Shown in pieces: positions 52,086 to 60,410 of a stretch of 64,000 nucleotides of DNA. Source of the DNA: Micromonospora gifhornensis. GTDB taxonomy: Bacteria; Actinomycetota; Actinomycetes; Mycobacteriales; Micromonosporaceae. Location of the stretch: assembly GCF_016863515.1 (NCBI RefSeq), contig NZ_BOPA01000016.1, positions 124,001-188,000 on the forward strand, written 5' to 3'. The position numbers and the translations under genes are program-made. The notes below the pieces were generated by a model. That model was not told the DNA's origin and ran no database searches. It saw only the letters and a list, made by a program, of their open reading frames with translations. Each line of letters starts with the position of its first letter. Position 1 is the first letter of the stretch.

Positions 52086-53006
52086 CTAACCGACCGGACG
52101 GGCGTGTTCCAGTGTTCTGGGCACGTGCAGCGCCGAAACCTCGGCAACCTCACGATCCTCAACGATCACGTTACCGCCGTCCTGCGCCACCGACGCCACC
52201 ACCCCACCGGGAATGTTCAACCCCGTACGCATCGTCGCCGGATCACCGATCACCGTGATCGTGAACGGACCCGACAACGGACGCCCATCCACGATCAACG
52301 AGCCGTTCTCCCCGTCCAGGAAGTACGTCGACGCCACGATCCGCACCGACGCCCGGTCACCACCGGAAATCTGCATCGCCTCCGCGCCGGCACCCCGCAA
52401 CTCCTGCACCGCATCCAACACCCGGATCGCCGAAATCGGCTTCGCACCCGCCTGGAACCGCACCGCCAGACCCGGACCCCGCGCCGGCAACGTACCCGCC
52501 AGAATCCCCAACTCGTCCGCCCGCCGCGTCGCCTCCTGCAACGCCGCCTGACGCCCCTGCTCACCCGAACGCAACTGCCGCTGACTCTCCTCCAACGTCG
52601 AGATGTCCTGCCGCAGCCGAACGTCCCGCGCCTCCAGGTCGTACAGAATCCGCACCAGGTCCTCCTGGCGCGCCGCCGCCAACGACGAATCCGTCGACGT
52701 GGTCTTCAACTGCACCGCCAGCGTGAACCCCAACAACACCAGCAACACGCTGATCATCACCGTCGCGGAACCGAACCGCCGCCAACCCGCCGCCACCGCC
52801 GCCGCGAACGACCCCGCCGCCGACTCGTCCCCACCCTTGGCCGGCGCATCGTCCTGCGGCGGGCGCCCCTGCGGCGACAACGGACTCAGCTCGTCCGGAT
52901 CCGGTGCCTCCGGCCGCGGATCCGGCTCACCCGCCGGACCATCCGGCCGCACCGGACCCGCCGGCTGCGGCCACCCCGTACCCGTCTCGGTGTGCTCGTC
53001 AGTCAC
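52086..53006 (-). CDS. DUF881 membrane protein (first copy)
   Basis: A 306-residue membrane-anchored protein. It has a long Pro/Asp/Glu-rich cytoplasmic N-terminus (about 75 residues), one helix (TVMISVLLVLLGFTLAVQL), a coiled coil (EARDVRLRQDISTLEESQRQLRSGEQ) and the DUF881 outer domain (GAGAEAMQISGGDR, TITVIGDP). The function is unknown; the same gene pair surrounds sbp in many actinomycetes (Rv1825). Confidence 0.9.
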   Translation of the reverse strand: MTDEHTETGTGWPQPAGPVRPDGPAGEPDPRPEAPDPDELSPLSPQGRPPQDDAPAKGGDESAAGSFAAAVAAGWRRFGSATVMISVLLVLLGFTLAVQLKTTSTDSSLAAARQEDLVRILYDLEARDVRLRQDISTLEESQRQLRSGEQGRQAALQEATRRADELGILAGTLPARGPGLAVRFQAGAKPISAIRVLDAVQELRGAGAEAMQISGGDRASVRIVASTYFLDGENGSLIVDGRPLSGPFTITVIGDPATMRTGLNIPGGVVASVAQDGGNVIVEDREVAEVSALHVPRTLEHARPVG

Positions 53007-53015
53007 GCCACAAAC

Positions 53016-53348
53016 CTACGCCCGGAACAGGTGCCGGCGGATCGCCGCCACGTTTCCGAAGATACGCACACCCAACACGACCACCACACCGGTGGACAAC
53101 TGCCCACCCACACCCAACTGGTCACCCAGATACACGATCAACGCCGCCACCAGCACGTTGGAGATGAACGACACCACGAACTGCTTGTCGTCGAAGATGC
53201 GGTCCAACTTCGCCCGGACCCCACCGAACACCGCGTCCAGCGCCGCCACCACCGCGATCGGCAGGTACGGCTGCAACGCCGCCGGCACCGTGGGATCCAA
53301 CCACAGACCGAGCACCACACCGGCCAGCAGAGCCAGCACCGCGATCAT
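53016..53348 (-). CDS. sbp: Small basic membrane protein (DUF1290, Sbp)
   Basis: A 110-residue protein of the DUF1290 family with about three helices (VLALLAGVVLGLWL, LPIAVVAALDAVFGGV, FISNVLVAALIVYLGDQLG). VRAKLDRIFDDKQFVVSFISN is the family hallmark. It overlaps the second DUF881 gene by 4 nt; the trio DUF881-sbp-DUF881 may form a membrane complex (inference). Confidence 0.92.
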   Translation of the reverse strand: MIAVLALLAGVVLGLWLDPTVPAALQPYLPIAVVAALDAVFGGVRAKLDRIFDDKQFVVSFISNVLVAALIVYLGDQLGVGGQLSTGVVVVLGVRIFGNVAAIRRHLFRA

Positions 53349-54250
53349 CGACCACCTCCGGAGGGACTGGGGGACCCGCTACCCGACGGCGACACACTCG
53401 GACTCACCGCAGGCTCCGCGTAGCGTAGCCGCGGCTCCGGCGCCGCCGGCAACGTGAGGTCATCGACCTGCCGCACACCGAACGACAACCCGGTGTCCTG
53501 CGCCACCTTGCGCATCGTCAATGCGCTCCGGCTGGCCTCGTACCGCTCACGCATCGACCTCGGACCGATCGCCGACACCTCGTACGGCCCGGTCACCGGC
53601 CGGAAGTCCACCAGGATCGCCTGACCCGCGTTGCGGATCGTCGAGGTCGCCGTCAACCGCTGCCCGTTGATCGCGATCGCCTCCGCCCCCGCACCCCACA
53701 GGTCGTTGGCCACCCCCTGAAGGTCGCTGTAGAGCACCTGCGACGGGCCGACGTTGGCCCCACCGAGGCCATCCTGACCACTCGGGCCGTCCTCCAACCG
53801 GACCACCACACCGTCACCACGCACCCGACCCAGACCGGTACTCGCCGCAAGATTGCGCAGCCGCGACGCCTGCGAACCGCTCAGCTGCGCCTCCCGCTGC
53901 CGGTTCACCTCATCGCGCAGCTGGTCGGCGCGCTCCGACATCGCGTCCGTGTCGGCCTGCCGCTGCTTGATCTGCGCCACCAGACCCGAGCGGGCCTGCG
54001 CCCGCCCCGACTCCTCGGCCGTGGTCTGCCGGTACGCCACCGCGCAGAGAAAACCCAGCAGCACGATCAACACCAGGCTCACCGGACTCACCGTCCAGCC
54101 GGGTCGAGGCGATCGCCCGCGACGCGCCCGCGCCTGCGCCGCGTCGGCGTAACCCGGATCCAACGGGTTACGGAACAACTCGGTCAGGAAGTCCGGAGTG
54201 AAGGTCCGTACGCCGCGACGCTCGTCGTCGTCACCCACGCGCTCGCTCAT
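53345..54250 (-). CDS. DUF881 membrane protein (second copy)
   Basis: A 301-residue relative of the other DUF881 protein. It has a cytoplasmic tail, one helix (VSLVLIVLLGFLCAVAYRQ), a coiled coil (QADTDAMSERADQLRDEVNRQRE) and the DUF881 domain (DLWGAGAEAIAINGQRLTATSTIR, GPYEVSAIG). It ends in a Ser/Pro/Gly-rich tail. ATG 54250 overlaps the pgsA end by 4 nt; a GGGGGGAGG SD is very close to it. Confidence 0.9.
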   Translation of the reverse strand: MSERVGDDDERRGVRTFTPDFLTELFRNPLDPGYADAAQARARRGRSPRPGWTVSPVSLVLIVLLGFLCAVAYRQTTAEESGRAQARSGLVAQIKQRQADTDAMSERADQLRDEVNRQREAQLSGSQASRLRNLAASTGLGRVRGDGVVVRLEDGPSGQDGLGGANVGPSQVLYSDLQGVANDLWGAGAEAIAINGQRLTATSTIRNAGQAILVDFRPVTGPYEVSAIGPRSMRERYEASRSALTMRKVAQDTGLSFGVRQVDDLTLPAAPEPRLRYAEPAVSPSVSPSGSGSPSPSGGGR

Positions 54251-54873
54251 GCCTCCCCCCGTCCCCGTACCGCCCGCACCAGCTGGCGGGCCTGGATCAC
54301 GTAGAACGCGCCGGCCACCCAGTAGAGCACCAGACCCCACCAGGCCAGGGCCCAGCCCATCGGGTGCGCGACCGCCGTGGTGGCCGACACCGTCGCGGCC
54401 AGCAGCAGCAGCGGAAAGGCCGCGAGCAGCAGGAACGTGGCGGTCTTACCGACGTAGTGCACCGGCGGCGGACCGTAGCCGTGCCGGCGCAGCACCGCCA
54501 GCGACACCAGCAGCAGCGCCTCCCGGGCCAGCAGGGCCGCGGTGAACTGCCAGGGCACCACGTCCCGGGCGGTGAAGGCGATCAGGACGGCGAGGATGTA
54601 CAGCCGGTCGGCGAGCGGGTCGAGCAGCTCACCGAGGCGGCTGACCTGGCGCAGGCGACGGGCGATCCAACCGTCGACCCAGTCGCTGGTGCCGCCGACG
54701 GCCAGCACCACGACCGCGGCCACGTCCGCGCGGGCGACGAGAAACAGGTAGAGGAACAACGGGACACCGGCCAGCCGCACGAAGCTGATCACGTTCGGCA
54801 CGGTCAGTACGCGGTGCTCTCCACCGGCGTCGGCGCCCTGGGGTGGCTCCGTTCGAGCGGGCCGACGCGACAC
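54247..54873 (-). CDS. pgsA: CDP-alcohol phosphatidyltransferase (PgsA-like)
   Basis: A 208-residue membrane enzyme that transfers a phosphatidyl group from CDP-diacylglycerol to an alcohol, such as glycerol-3-phosphate. The DxxDGxxAR...GxxxDxxxD motif is DWVDGWIARR with LGELLDPLADR. VPNVISFVRLAGVPLFLYL opens the first helix. GTG 54873 has GGAGG 4 nt before it. First gene of the DUF881-sbp block, as Rv1822 in Mycobacterium. Confidence 0.92.
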   Translation of the reverse strand: MSRRPARTEPPQGADAGGEHRVLTVPNVISFVRLAGVPLFLYLFLVARADVAAVVVLAVGGTSDWVDGWIARRLRQVSRLGELLDPLADRLYILAVLIAFTARDVVPWQFTAALLAREALLLVSLAVLRRHGYGPPPVHYVGKTATFLLLAAFPLLLLAATVSATTAVAHPMGWALAWWGLVLYWVAGAFYVIQARQLVRAVRGRGEA

Positions 54874-55039
54874 CGAACCTCCTTCGCGGCACGCCGGTCC
54901 GCTGCGGGCCCCTGGTCCGCCGGCGGTCGTACGCGCTGTCCCGTCGGCTGACGCCGACTCCCCCTGTGATCCCGATCCGGGATCGTCCCTGGCCCTGCCG
55001 TCCGCTGTCGAAGATCGCGAACCGGCGGAATGCGCTGCC

Positions 55040-55045
55040 ACTATA
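55040..55045 (-). promoter_or_regulatory. -10 box TATAGT upstream of pgsA operon
   Basis: The minus strand carries TATAGT in GC-rich context, the best -10 match in the 301-bp space 54874-55174. It implies a leader of about 160 nt for pgsA. No RNA motif was recognised in that leader and nothing else in the space. Confidence 0.4.
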
Positions 55046-55174
55046 TCGGGCCCGGGTGCGGGTCCCGCCTTCTAGCAGCGTCGGGTGGGATGTCTGGTGT
55101 CGAGGTGACGGTGGTCACCATGCGTAGAGCGTCCTAGGATGAATGCTGTGGGGTGGTGGGTTGCTGCCTACTCG

Positions 55175-56353
55175 TCAACCGTCCGCCCGGTCGCCCCCGC
55201 CGTGCCAGTCCAGGCACACCACCACCGCGTCGTCGCGCAGGTCGGCGTCGGCGTGGAAGGCCTGCAACTCGCGCATCACCGTACCGACCGCCTCACTCGG
55301 CGGCTGCAACCGCGTGGCCCGCATGGACCGGGCCATCGCCCGCTGGCCGTACGCCTCCTTGCCGCTCGGATCGGCCCCCCACACACCGTCGGAGACGACG
55401 AACAACCGGTCCCCCGGATCCAGGTCGAACTCCTGAAGGTCGTACCGGGTCTCGGCGAACATGCCCAACGGCAACTGCTGCTCCAGCACCAGGCGGGTGA
55501 CCGCGCCACCCCGCAACCGCATCAGGTGCGGCGAGCCCGCGTCGACGGCCCGCACCCGCCCGGTCGTGCAGTCCAGTTCGAGCAGCACGGTGGCCACGTG
55601 CCGGTGCCCACGATGCTGGTAGTAGACCGTGTCGGAGGCCAGTTCGGCCTGTTCCACGAGTCCGCCGCCGGAGCGGCGGGCGTTGCGCATCGCGTTGACC
55701 GTCACCGCGGTCAGCAAGGCCGCGGCGAGCCCGATGGTTTCGCCGTTGAGCACGGTCACGGTCAGCCGGTCGTCGTTCAACGACCAGTCGAAGTGGTCAC
55801 CGCTGACCGTGTACGCCGGTTCGAGCTGGCCCGCCACCTGGAAGGCCTCGTGGCTGATGCCGCGTCCGGGCAGCAACTCCCACTGCAACTCGGCCGCCAT
55901 GCTCAGCCGCTCCCGGCGGCGGGCCCGCCGGTACCTGTCGGTCTCCCGGTCCGCGGCGCGCAACGCCATGGCCACCTCACCGGCGATGTCCGTCGCCGCG
56001 GCGACGATCTCCTCCGACGGGGCCTGCGGCAACTCGACCATCAGCACACCCAGCCGCTCCCCCCACACCGTCAGCGGCAGGTAGAGCCGGCAGCGGCCCT
56101 GCGGCTCACTGCCGCGCACCGACTGCTGACTGCTGAAGCAGCGCTGCACCATGCTCTGCACCGCCTGACCGGCGACCTGCGGCTGGCGGGCGTCGAGCAC
56201 CGGCCACAGACCGTTGATCCGGTAGTCGGCGACGAACACGGCGGTGCCCAAGGCACCGAGTACGGAACGAATGGCCTGGTCGGCGGCCTCGACCACCCGG
56301 TCGGGCGGGGCCTCGCGCAGGGCGCGGGAGATCCCCGTGAGCGCATCCGCCAT
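55175..56353 (-). CDS. SpoIIE-type PP2C phosphatase with GAF-like domain
   Basis: A 392-residue protein. The N-terminal part (about 1-165) looks like a GAF sensor (AIRSVLGALGTAVFVADYRINGLWPVL). The C-terminal half is a PPM/SpoIIE Ser/Thr phosphatase (ELQWELLPGRG, VSGDHFDWSLNDDRLTVTVLNGETIGLAAAL, RLFVVSDGVWGAD, DLRDDAVVVCL). In SpoIIE enzymes the first metal block is GGDWYD; here it reads SGDHFDW, so Asp is kept. It probably acts on an anti-anti-sigma factor. ATG 56353 has GGAGG seven nt before. Confidence 0.88.
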   Translation of the reverse strand: MADALTGISRALREAPPDRVVEAADQAIRSVLGALGTAVFVADYRINGLWPVLDARQPQVAGQAVQSMVQRCFSSQQSVRGSEPQGRCRLYLPLTVWGERLGVLMVELPQAPSEEIVAAATDIAGEVAMALRAADRETDRYRRARRRERLSMAAELQWELLPGRGISHEAFQVAGQLEPAYTVSGDHFDWSLNDDRLTVTVLNGETIGLAAALLTAVTVNAMRNARRSGGGLVEQAELASDTVYYQHRGHRHVATVLLELDCTTGRVRAVDAGSPHLMRLRGGAVTRLVLEQQLPLGMFAETRYDLQEFDLDPGDRLFVVSDGVWGADPSGKEAYGQRAMARSMRATRLQPPSEAVGTVMRELQAFHADADLRDDAVVVCLDWHGGGDRADG

Positions 56354-56372
56354 GACCATCCTCCGAAAAATA

Positions 56373-56388
56373 CTTGCCCTGGGGCAAG
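56373..56388. promoter_or_regulatory. Perfect 16-bp palindrome before the phosphatase gene
   Basis: CTTGCCC-TG-GGGCAAG lies 20 nt upstream of the phosphatase ATG, in the promoter or leader. A dimeric repressor site is likely; the protein is unknown. Confidence 0.6.
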
Positions 56389-56416
56389 CATCATACGGAG
56401 GTGGGGCGACCCCGGG

Positions 56417-57163
56417 TCACCCGGCCGACCGCACCGCCACCACGCCGTGGAAGGCCGCCGGCACCTCCTCCGGCGCCCCGTCCGGCCGCCAGCGCGACAC
56501 CGCGACGATTCCCTCCGATGTGGGCGTCCACCGCCCCAGCAGCGGCGCGAACGCCGCCGGTGACCGCATCCGGAACGCCGGCCCCATCATGGCCAGCGCC
56601 TCGGGGTGGCCGGCCAGTTCCTCGGTGTCGAAGTCGATGGCCAGGTGACTGCCCACAGCCGACGCCCGGTACAACTCGTCGAGCGTACGGGCGAGGGTCT
56701 CGTCGTCGAGAAAGGCGGCCAGACCGAGGAACACCACACCCACCGGCCGTCGACCCCAGCCCGGCACGAAGCGGTGCAGCAACGCCGGATCGATCGTGCC
56801 GATGTCGGTGGCGTCACCGTAGCCGTAGCCGGCCCGGTCGCTGCCGGCCAGCAGGCGTTGCCCGAGGCGGATGGTGACCGGGTCCACGTCGGTGTAGAGC
56901 ACTGTCGCCTCCGGAGCCACCTCGTGCACGTTGCCCAACGTCGGCACCCCCGCGCCGAAGACCAGGAAGCTGTCCACACCGGTCGCGGCGATCGCGCGTA
57001 CGGCCCGGCCGAGGAAGGCCCGCAGCGCCCGGAAAACCGGCGCGCACGGCCCGTACGCCTGCTCGAAGGCGTGTGCCGCGGCCACGTCGACCGGGTAGTG
57101 GTGCGTCCCGCCGAGCCAGAAGTCGATCATCCGTGCCGTGCTCGGCTGGTCGGGCTCCACCAT
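56417..57163 (-). CDS. SAM-dependent methyltransferase-like protein (PF04672/DUF574)
   Basis: A 248-residue member of the actinomycete family PF04672. The opening RMIDFWLGGTHHYPVDVAAAHAFEQA (usual DYxLGGxxNF pattern) is followed by DSFLVFGAGVPTLGNVHEVAPEATVLYTDVDPV (SAM site). The role is unknown despite many copies in streptomycetes and relatives. ATG 57163 follows a GGGAGGGAG SD. Confidence 0.88.
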   Translation of the reverse strand: MVEPDQPSTARMIDFWLGGTHHYPVDVAAAHAFEQAYGPCAPVFRALRAFLGRAVRAIAATGVDSFLVFGAGVPTLGNVHEVAPEATVLYTDVDPVTIRLGQRLLAGSDRAGYGYGDATDIGTIDPALLHRFVPGWGRRPVGVVFLGLAAFLDDETLARTLDELYRASAVGSHLAIDFDTEELAGHPEALAMMGPAFRMRSPAAFAPLLGRWTPTSEGIVAVSRWRPDGAPEEVPAAFHGVVAVRSAG

Positions 57164-57279
57164 CGACGACGCTCCCTCCCCCGGCGGCCGGGGTCAGCGT
57201 ACCGACATCGGCCCCCTGGCCGGTATAGCCCCGCTGACCTGCGGCGGCCCGCGATACTGACGCAAACCGGCAGACGGGG

Positions 57280-58176
57280 GTGGCGGTGGACTCGGCGGTG
57301 GTGGTCGGCGTGGACGGCTCCGAGGCGGCACTCGCCGCGGTACGGCTCGCCGCGGCGGAGGCGGCGCGCTGGCATCGACCGTTGCGGGTGGTGCACGCCT
57401 TCATCTGGCCGTCGCTGCACTCCCCCTTCACCCCGGGCACCGAGGGCCCGGCCGACGGAGGGCTGCGCGGTCAGGCCCACCAGCTCGTCACCGCCGCCGT
57501 CGATGCGGCGCAGACCACCGCACCGGGACTACGGGTGACCGGCGAGATCGTCGACGGTGCGCCGACTGCCGTCCTGCTGCAGGCCTCCACCGACGCGGCG
57601 CTGGTGGTGCTCGGCGACCGTGGACTGGGGGGCTTCACCGCCCTGGTGGTCGGCTCGGTCGCGGTGACCGTCGCCGCGCACGCCCACTGCCCGGTCCTGG
57701 TGGCCCGCGGTACGGCCGACCCGCAGGGGCCGATCGTGGTCGGGGTGGACGGCTCCGACGTGTCCCGCCTGGCCGTGGAGTTCGCGGTGCAGACCGCCGC
57801 GTTTCGCGGCGCTACCGTGGTGGCGACCCACGCCTACCGGCATCCCGCCTCGACCGGCCCGGGCGACATGCAACCCCTGGTGTACGACGAGTCGCAGCTG
57901 CAGGCCGAGGAGCAGCGGGCACTCGCGGAGTCCATCACCGGGCTGACCGACCGCTACCCGGACGTGACGATTCGCCGTGAGTCGGTGCGGGGACGCGCCC
58001 CGAAGGTGCTCACCGAGGCGTCTCGTACGGCGCAGCTGCTGGTGGTGGGCGGTCAGGGGCGCGGCGAGCTGACCGGGTTGCTGCTGGGGTCGGTGAGCCG
58101 GTCGATGCTGCACCACAGCCACTGCCCGGTCGCGGTGGTCCGGGGGGACGGGGTTGGCCCCCCTCCAGGCGGGTAG
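57280..58176 (+). CDS. Universal stress protein, tandem domains
   Basis: A 298-residue protein with two UspA domains. ATP-binding blocks are VVVGVDGSEAAL with LGDRGLGGFTALVVGSVAVTVAAHAHCPVLV, and VVGVDGSDVSRLAVEF with VGGQGRGELTGLLLGSVSRSMLHHSHCPVAVV. In mycobacteria such proteins belong to the dormancy/hypoxia response. GTG 57280 is used; GTG 57286 is equally possible. Confidence 0.93.
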   Translation: MAVDSAVVVGVDGSEAALAAVRLAAAEAARWHRPLRVVHAFIWPSLHSPFTPGTEGPADGGLRGQAHQLVTAAVDAAQTTAPGLRVTGEIVDGAPTAVLLQASTDAALVVLGDRGLGGFTALVVGSVAVTVAAHAHCPVLVARGTADPQGPIVVGVDGSDVSRLAVEFAVQTAAFRGATVVATHAYRHPASTGPGDMQPLVYDESQLQAEEQRALAESITGLTDRYPDVTIRRESVRGRAPKVLTEASRTAQLLVVGGQGRGELTGLLLGSVSRSMLHHSHCPVAVVRGDGVGPPPGG

Positions 58177-58218
58177 ACGGGGCGCGTACGTGACCGGCGA
58201 GCACCAGAGGAGACAGCG

Positions 58219-58431
58219 ATGCCTGGACCGAGGCCTGGTAGTAACGCCTACGACAAGCAACGCGCCCGCCTGCGCAACGCCCTCGACAACTCCGGTCGGG
58301 GCGTCACGGACGAACGGGCCGACGAGGCCGCCAACCGGATCCTGCAGGACGAACGGGGTCAGCGCGGCATAGCCCGGGGCGAGCGCACCTACGGCCCGAA
58401 GGGCAACCGTGAACCGGGTGACCCGAAGTGA
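58219..58431 (+). CDS. Small hydrophilic protein, function unknown
   Basis: A 70-residue basic and acidic protein (MPGPRPGSNAYDKQRARLRNALD, then DERADEAANRILQDERGQRG). It is Arg/Asp/Asn-rich with no hydrophobic segment, resembling small stress-type proteins. ATG 58219 has GAGGAGA at good distance. Its end overlaps the next gene (GTGA). Confidence 0.65.
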   Translation: MPGPRPGSNAYDKQRARLRNALDNSGRGVTDERADEAANRILQDERGQRGIARGERTYGPKGNREPGDPK

Positions 58432-58904
58432 GCCGCAGCGCGCTCACCGACGGGCTGATCGCGGGGGCGGTGGGTACCACCGCCCTCAACGTCGCCACCT
58501 ACGTGGACATGACGGTACGGGCCCGACCGGCCAGCCAGAGCCCGCAGGAGAGCGCTGGTCGGGTGGCCGACGTGGCTCACCTGGACCTCGGGTCACCACG
58601 ACGGGCCGAGAACCGGCTCTCCGGTCTCGGCGCGTTGATGGGGTACGGGCTCGGCGTGGCCGCCGCCGTCGGCTTCGCGGCGTTGACACGGGGTCGGCGG
58701 CAACCCCTGCTGCGGGCCGCGGCCCTGCTCGGCGGCGGGGCGATGACCCTCGCCGACGGGACGCTGACCCTGCTCGGCGTCACCGACCCGCGCACCTGGC
58801 GGCGCAGCGACTGGCTCGCCGACCTGCTGCCGCACCTCGCGTACGGGCTGACGGCCGCAGCCACCTGGAACCGGCTGCGGCCGTCAACGGCGACCGGAGG
58901 TTAG
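58428..58904 (+). CDS. Small membrane protein, function unknown
   Basis: A 158-residue protein with about four hydrophobic segments (LIAGAVGTTALNVATYV, LGALMGYGLGVAAAVGFAAL, LLRAAALLGGGAMTLADGTLTLLGV, LADLLPHLAYGLTAAATW). The repeated GA/TT helix pattern suggests a compact bundle. The GTG start overlaps the stop of the small gene before it. The last 4 bases overlap the convergent gene. Confidence 0.7.
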   Translation: MSRSALTDGLIAGAVGTTALNVATYVDMTVRARPASQSPQESAGRVADVAHLDLGSPRRAENRLSGLGALMGYGLGVAAAVGFAALTRGRRQPLLRAAALLGGGAMTLADGTLTLLGVTDPRTWRRSDWLADLLPHLAYGLTAAATWNRLRPSTATGG

Positions 58905-59104
58905 TCCCGGTCGCTCTCGTCCTGCGCGACCGGCTGCCCGGTCGGCCCGTACGGCGACACCTGTCCCCGGGGCACCGGACGTCCGGCGTCGGCCCGCGAG
59001 GTGCCACGGTTACGCGGATGACCGGTCGGAGCCGGTCCCTTGCTGTCCTGACTGGTGGCGCCCAGGGCGTTGCGGCGCAACTCCTGCTGCTGCGGGTTCG
59101 TCAT
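58901..59104 (-). CDS. Small hydrophilic protein, function unknown
   Basis: A 67-residue Gln/Arg/Gly/Pro-rich protein (MTNPQQQELRRNALGATSQDSKGP) that is probably unstructured. AAGGGAGA precedes the ATG at SD distance, which supports a true gene. Convergent with the membrane protein gene. Confidence 0.6.
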   Translation of the reverse strand: MTNPQQQELRRNALGATSQDSKGPAPTGHPRNRGTSRADAGRPVPRGQVSPYGPTGQPVAQDESDRD

Positions 59105-59242
59105 GGTCGTCTCCCTTCGCCAAGTGGCGGGACGCGACAGTCGACCACGTCCACGAGCGGCTTACCCATCGCCGTCGACCGCATTCCGTAGCCGGCGCTG
59201 CGGCCCGGGACTGCTCGGCCGCGCAGCGGGTATCTCCCTGCG

Positions 59243-59890
59243 ATGGGTGACCAACGGGCTGTCGCGCGGGCCCTGCTGACTCGCCGCACGTACGCCGAGG
59301 AGGCGGGGATCTCCCTCGCCGACCGGCCCGCACCGCTCTATCAGCTGCTGGTGCTGGTGACGCTGCTCAGTACCCGGATCAGGGCACAGGTGGCGGTGGC
59401 CGCCGCCCGGGAACTGTTCGCCGCCGGATACCGCACCCCGGCGGCGATGGAGGCGGCGAGCTGGCAGCAGCGGGTCGACGCGCTCGGTCGTGGCCACTAC
59501 CGCCGCTACGACGAGCGGACCGCGACGATGCTCGGCACCGGCGCCCGGCTCTGCCTGGACCGCTGGCACGGTGACCTGCGGCGGCTGCGCCGGCAGGCCG
59601 ACGGTGACCAGGACCAGCTGCGCCGCCTGCTCGTCGAGTTCCCCGGCATCGGCCCCACCGGCGCGGACATCTTCCTGCGCGAGGTGCAGACGGTCTGGCC
59701 GCAACTGCGACCGTACGCCGACCGACGCGCGGTCGCCGGGGCCAAGCGGCTCGGTCTGCCGGCCGCCACGGACCGGCTGGCCGGTCTGGTCGACGAGGGC
59801 GAGTTCGGCCGGTTGGCCTCGGCGCTGGTGCGGGTGGCCCTCGGCGAGGAGTCGGCGGGGCAGATCACCCGCAGTGTCGCCGCCGGCTGA
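59243..59890 (+). CDS. Helix-hairpin-helix DNA glycosylase-like protein (endonuclease III fold)
   Basis: A 215-residue HhH-GPD-like protein. The hairpin-helix is VEFPGIGPTGADIFLREVQ, followed by the Asp of PYADRRAV at the catalytic position. The Lys found in endonuclease III (in GxGxKTA) is replaced by Thr (GIGPTGA), and no Cys4 iron-sulfur cluster is present at the C-terminus. It may be a monofunctional glycosylase or inactive. ATG 59243 has TATCTC 6 nt upstream. Confidence 0.75.
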   Translation: MGDQRAVARALLTRRTYAEEAGISLADRPAPLYQLLVLVTLLSTRIRAQVAVAAARELFAAGYRTPAAMEAASWQQRVDALGRGHYRRYDERTATMLGTGARLCLDRWHGDLRRLRRQADGDQDQLRRLLVEFPGIGPTGADIFLREVQTVWPQLRPYADRRAVAGAKRLGLPAATDRLAGLVDEGEFGRLASALVRVALGEESAGQITRSVAAG

Positions 59891-59902
59891 GCCCACCGAC
59901 AC

Positions 59903-60088
59903 TCACTTGGCGGCGTTGCCGCCGGGCTTGGTCAGGTGCCACACCAGCAGCGACGCGAGCAACGCCAGCACCACCAGCCCACCGGAGAGCCCACTGCCCT
60001 CCTCCGGGGAACGGCCGGTCGTGCCGAAGTAGATCACCGCCAGGCCGGCCAGCACCGCGAACAGCTTGCGGATACCTCGGTCCTTCAC
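59903..60088 (-). CDS. Small two-helix membrane protein
   Basis: A 61-residue protein with helices LFAVLAGLAVIYFG and GLVVLALLASLLVWHL, and a short loop (TTGRSPEEGSGL). GTG 60088 is set by TACCGT 7 nt upstream; GTG 60097 would overlap that box. The function is unknown. Confidence 0.6.
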   Translation of the reverse strand: MKDRGIRKLFAVLAGLAVIYFGTTGRSPEEGSGLSGGLVVLALLASLLVWHLTKPGGNAAK

Positions 60089-60095
60089 AGCTGGC

Positions 60096-60101
60096 ACGGT
60101 A
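60096..60101 (-). promoter_or_regulatory. -10 box TACCGT, probable leaderless promoter
   Basis: On the minus strand TACCGT ends 7 nt before GTG 60088. The same hexamer serves the next gene upstream. Confidence 0.45.
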
Positions 60102-60161
60102 AAGGCGCAGACCGGGCGGTTGTGGGCATTTCGCCGCAGGTCCCTCGACCGGGCGATGAGC

Positions 60162-60359
60162 TCAGTCGGTCTCCAGGTCGTCGAGGGAGATCTTGTGGCT
60201 CATCAGCCAGCGGGCCAACGCGGACATGCCGAACAGCCACAGCGGCGCCGACTCGGTGGTGCCGTTCGTGGCGAAGATGGCGAACCGCAGATCCGGTGCC
60301 CGGTACGCCTCGATCCGCCACCGGTGCTGCCGGTCCCGCCAGACCGCGCTCGGGTCCAT
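60162..60359 (-). CDS. Small protein, function unknown
   Basis: A 65-residue protein (WRDRQHRWRIEAYRAPDLRFAIFATNGTTESAPLWLFGMSALARWLMSHKISLDDLETD) with a Trp-rich amphipathic first half. It has no family that I recognise. ATG 60359 has TACCGT six nt before, which supports expression. Confidence 0.55.
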   Translation of the reverse strand: MDPSAVWRDRQHRWRIEAYRAPDLRFAIFATNGTTESAPLWLFGMSALARWLMSHKISLDDLETD

Positions 60360-60365
60360 GCCGTC

Positions 60366-60371
60366 ACGGTA
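60366..60371 (-). promoter_or_regulatory. -10 box TACCGT, probable leaderless promoter
   Basis: On the minus strand TACCGT ends 6 nt before ATG 60359. Confidence 0.45.
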
Positions 60372-60410
60372 GGCGCTGCACCGGCCCGCCGGCCGACGGA
60401 TGCCGCCAAC

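Noticed and set aside
55139..56563. 474-codon open frame on the plus strand opposite the SpoIIE phosphatase
   Set aside because: The protein is Arg/His/Gln/Pro-rich low complexity and the minus strand carries a real phosphatase.
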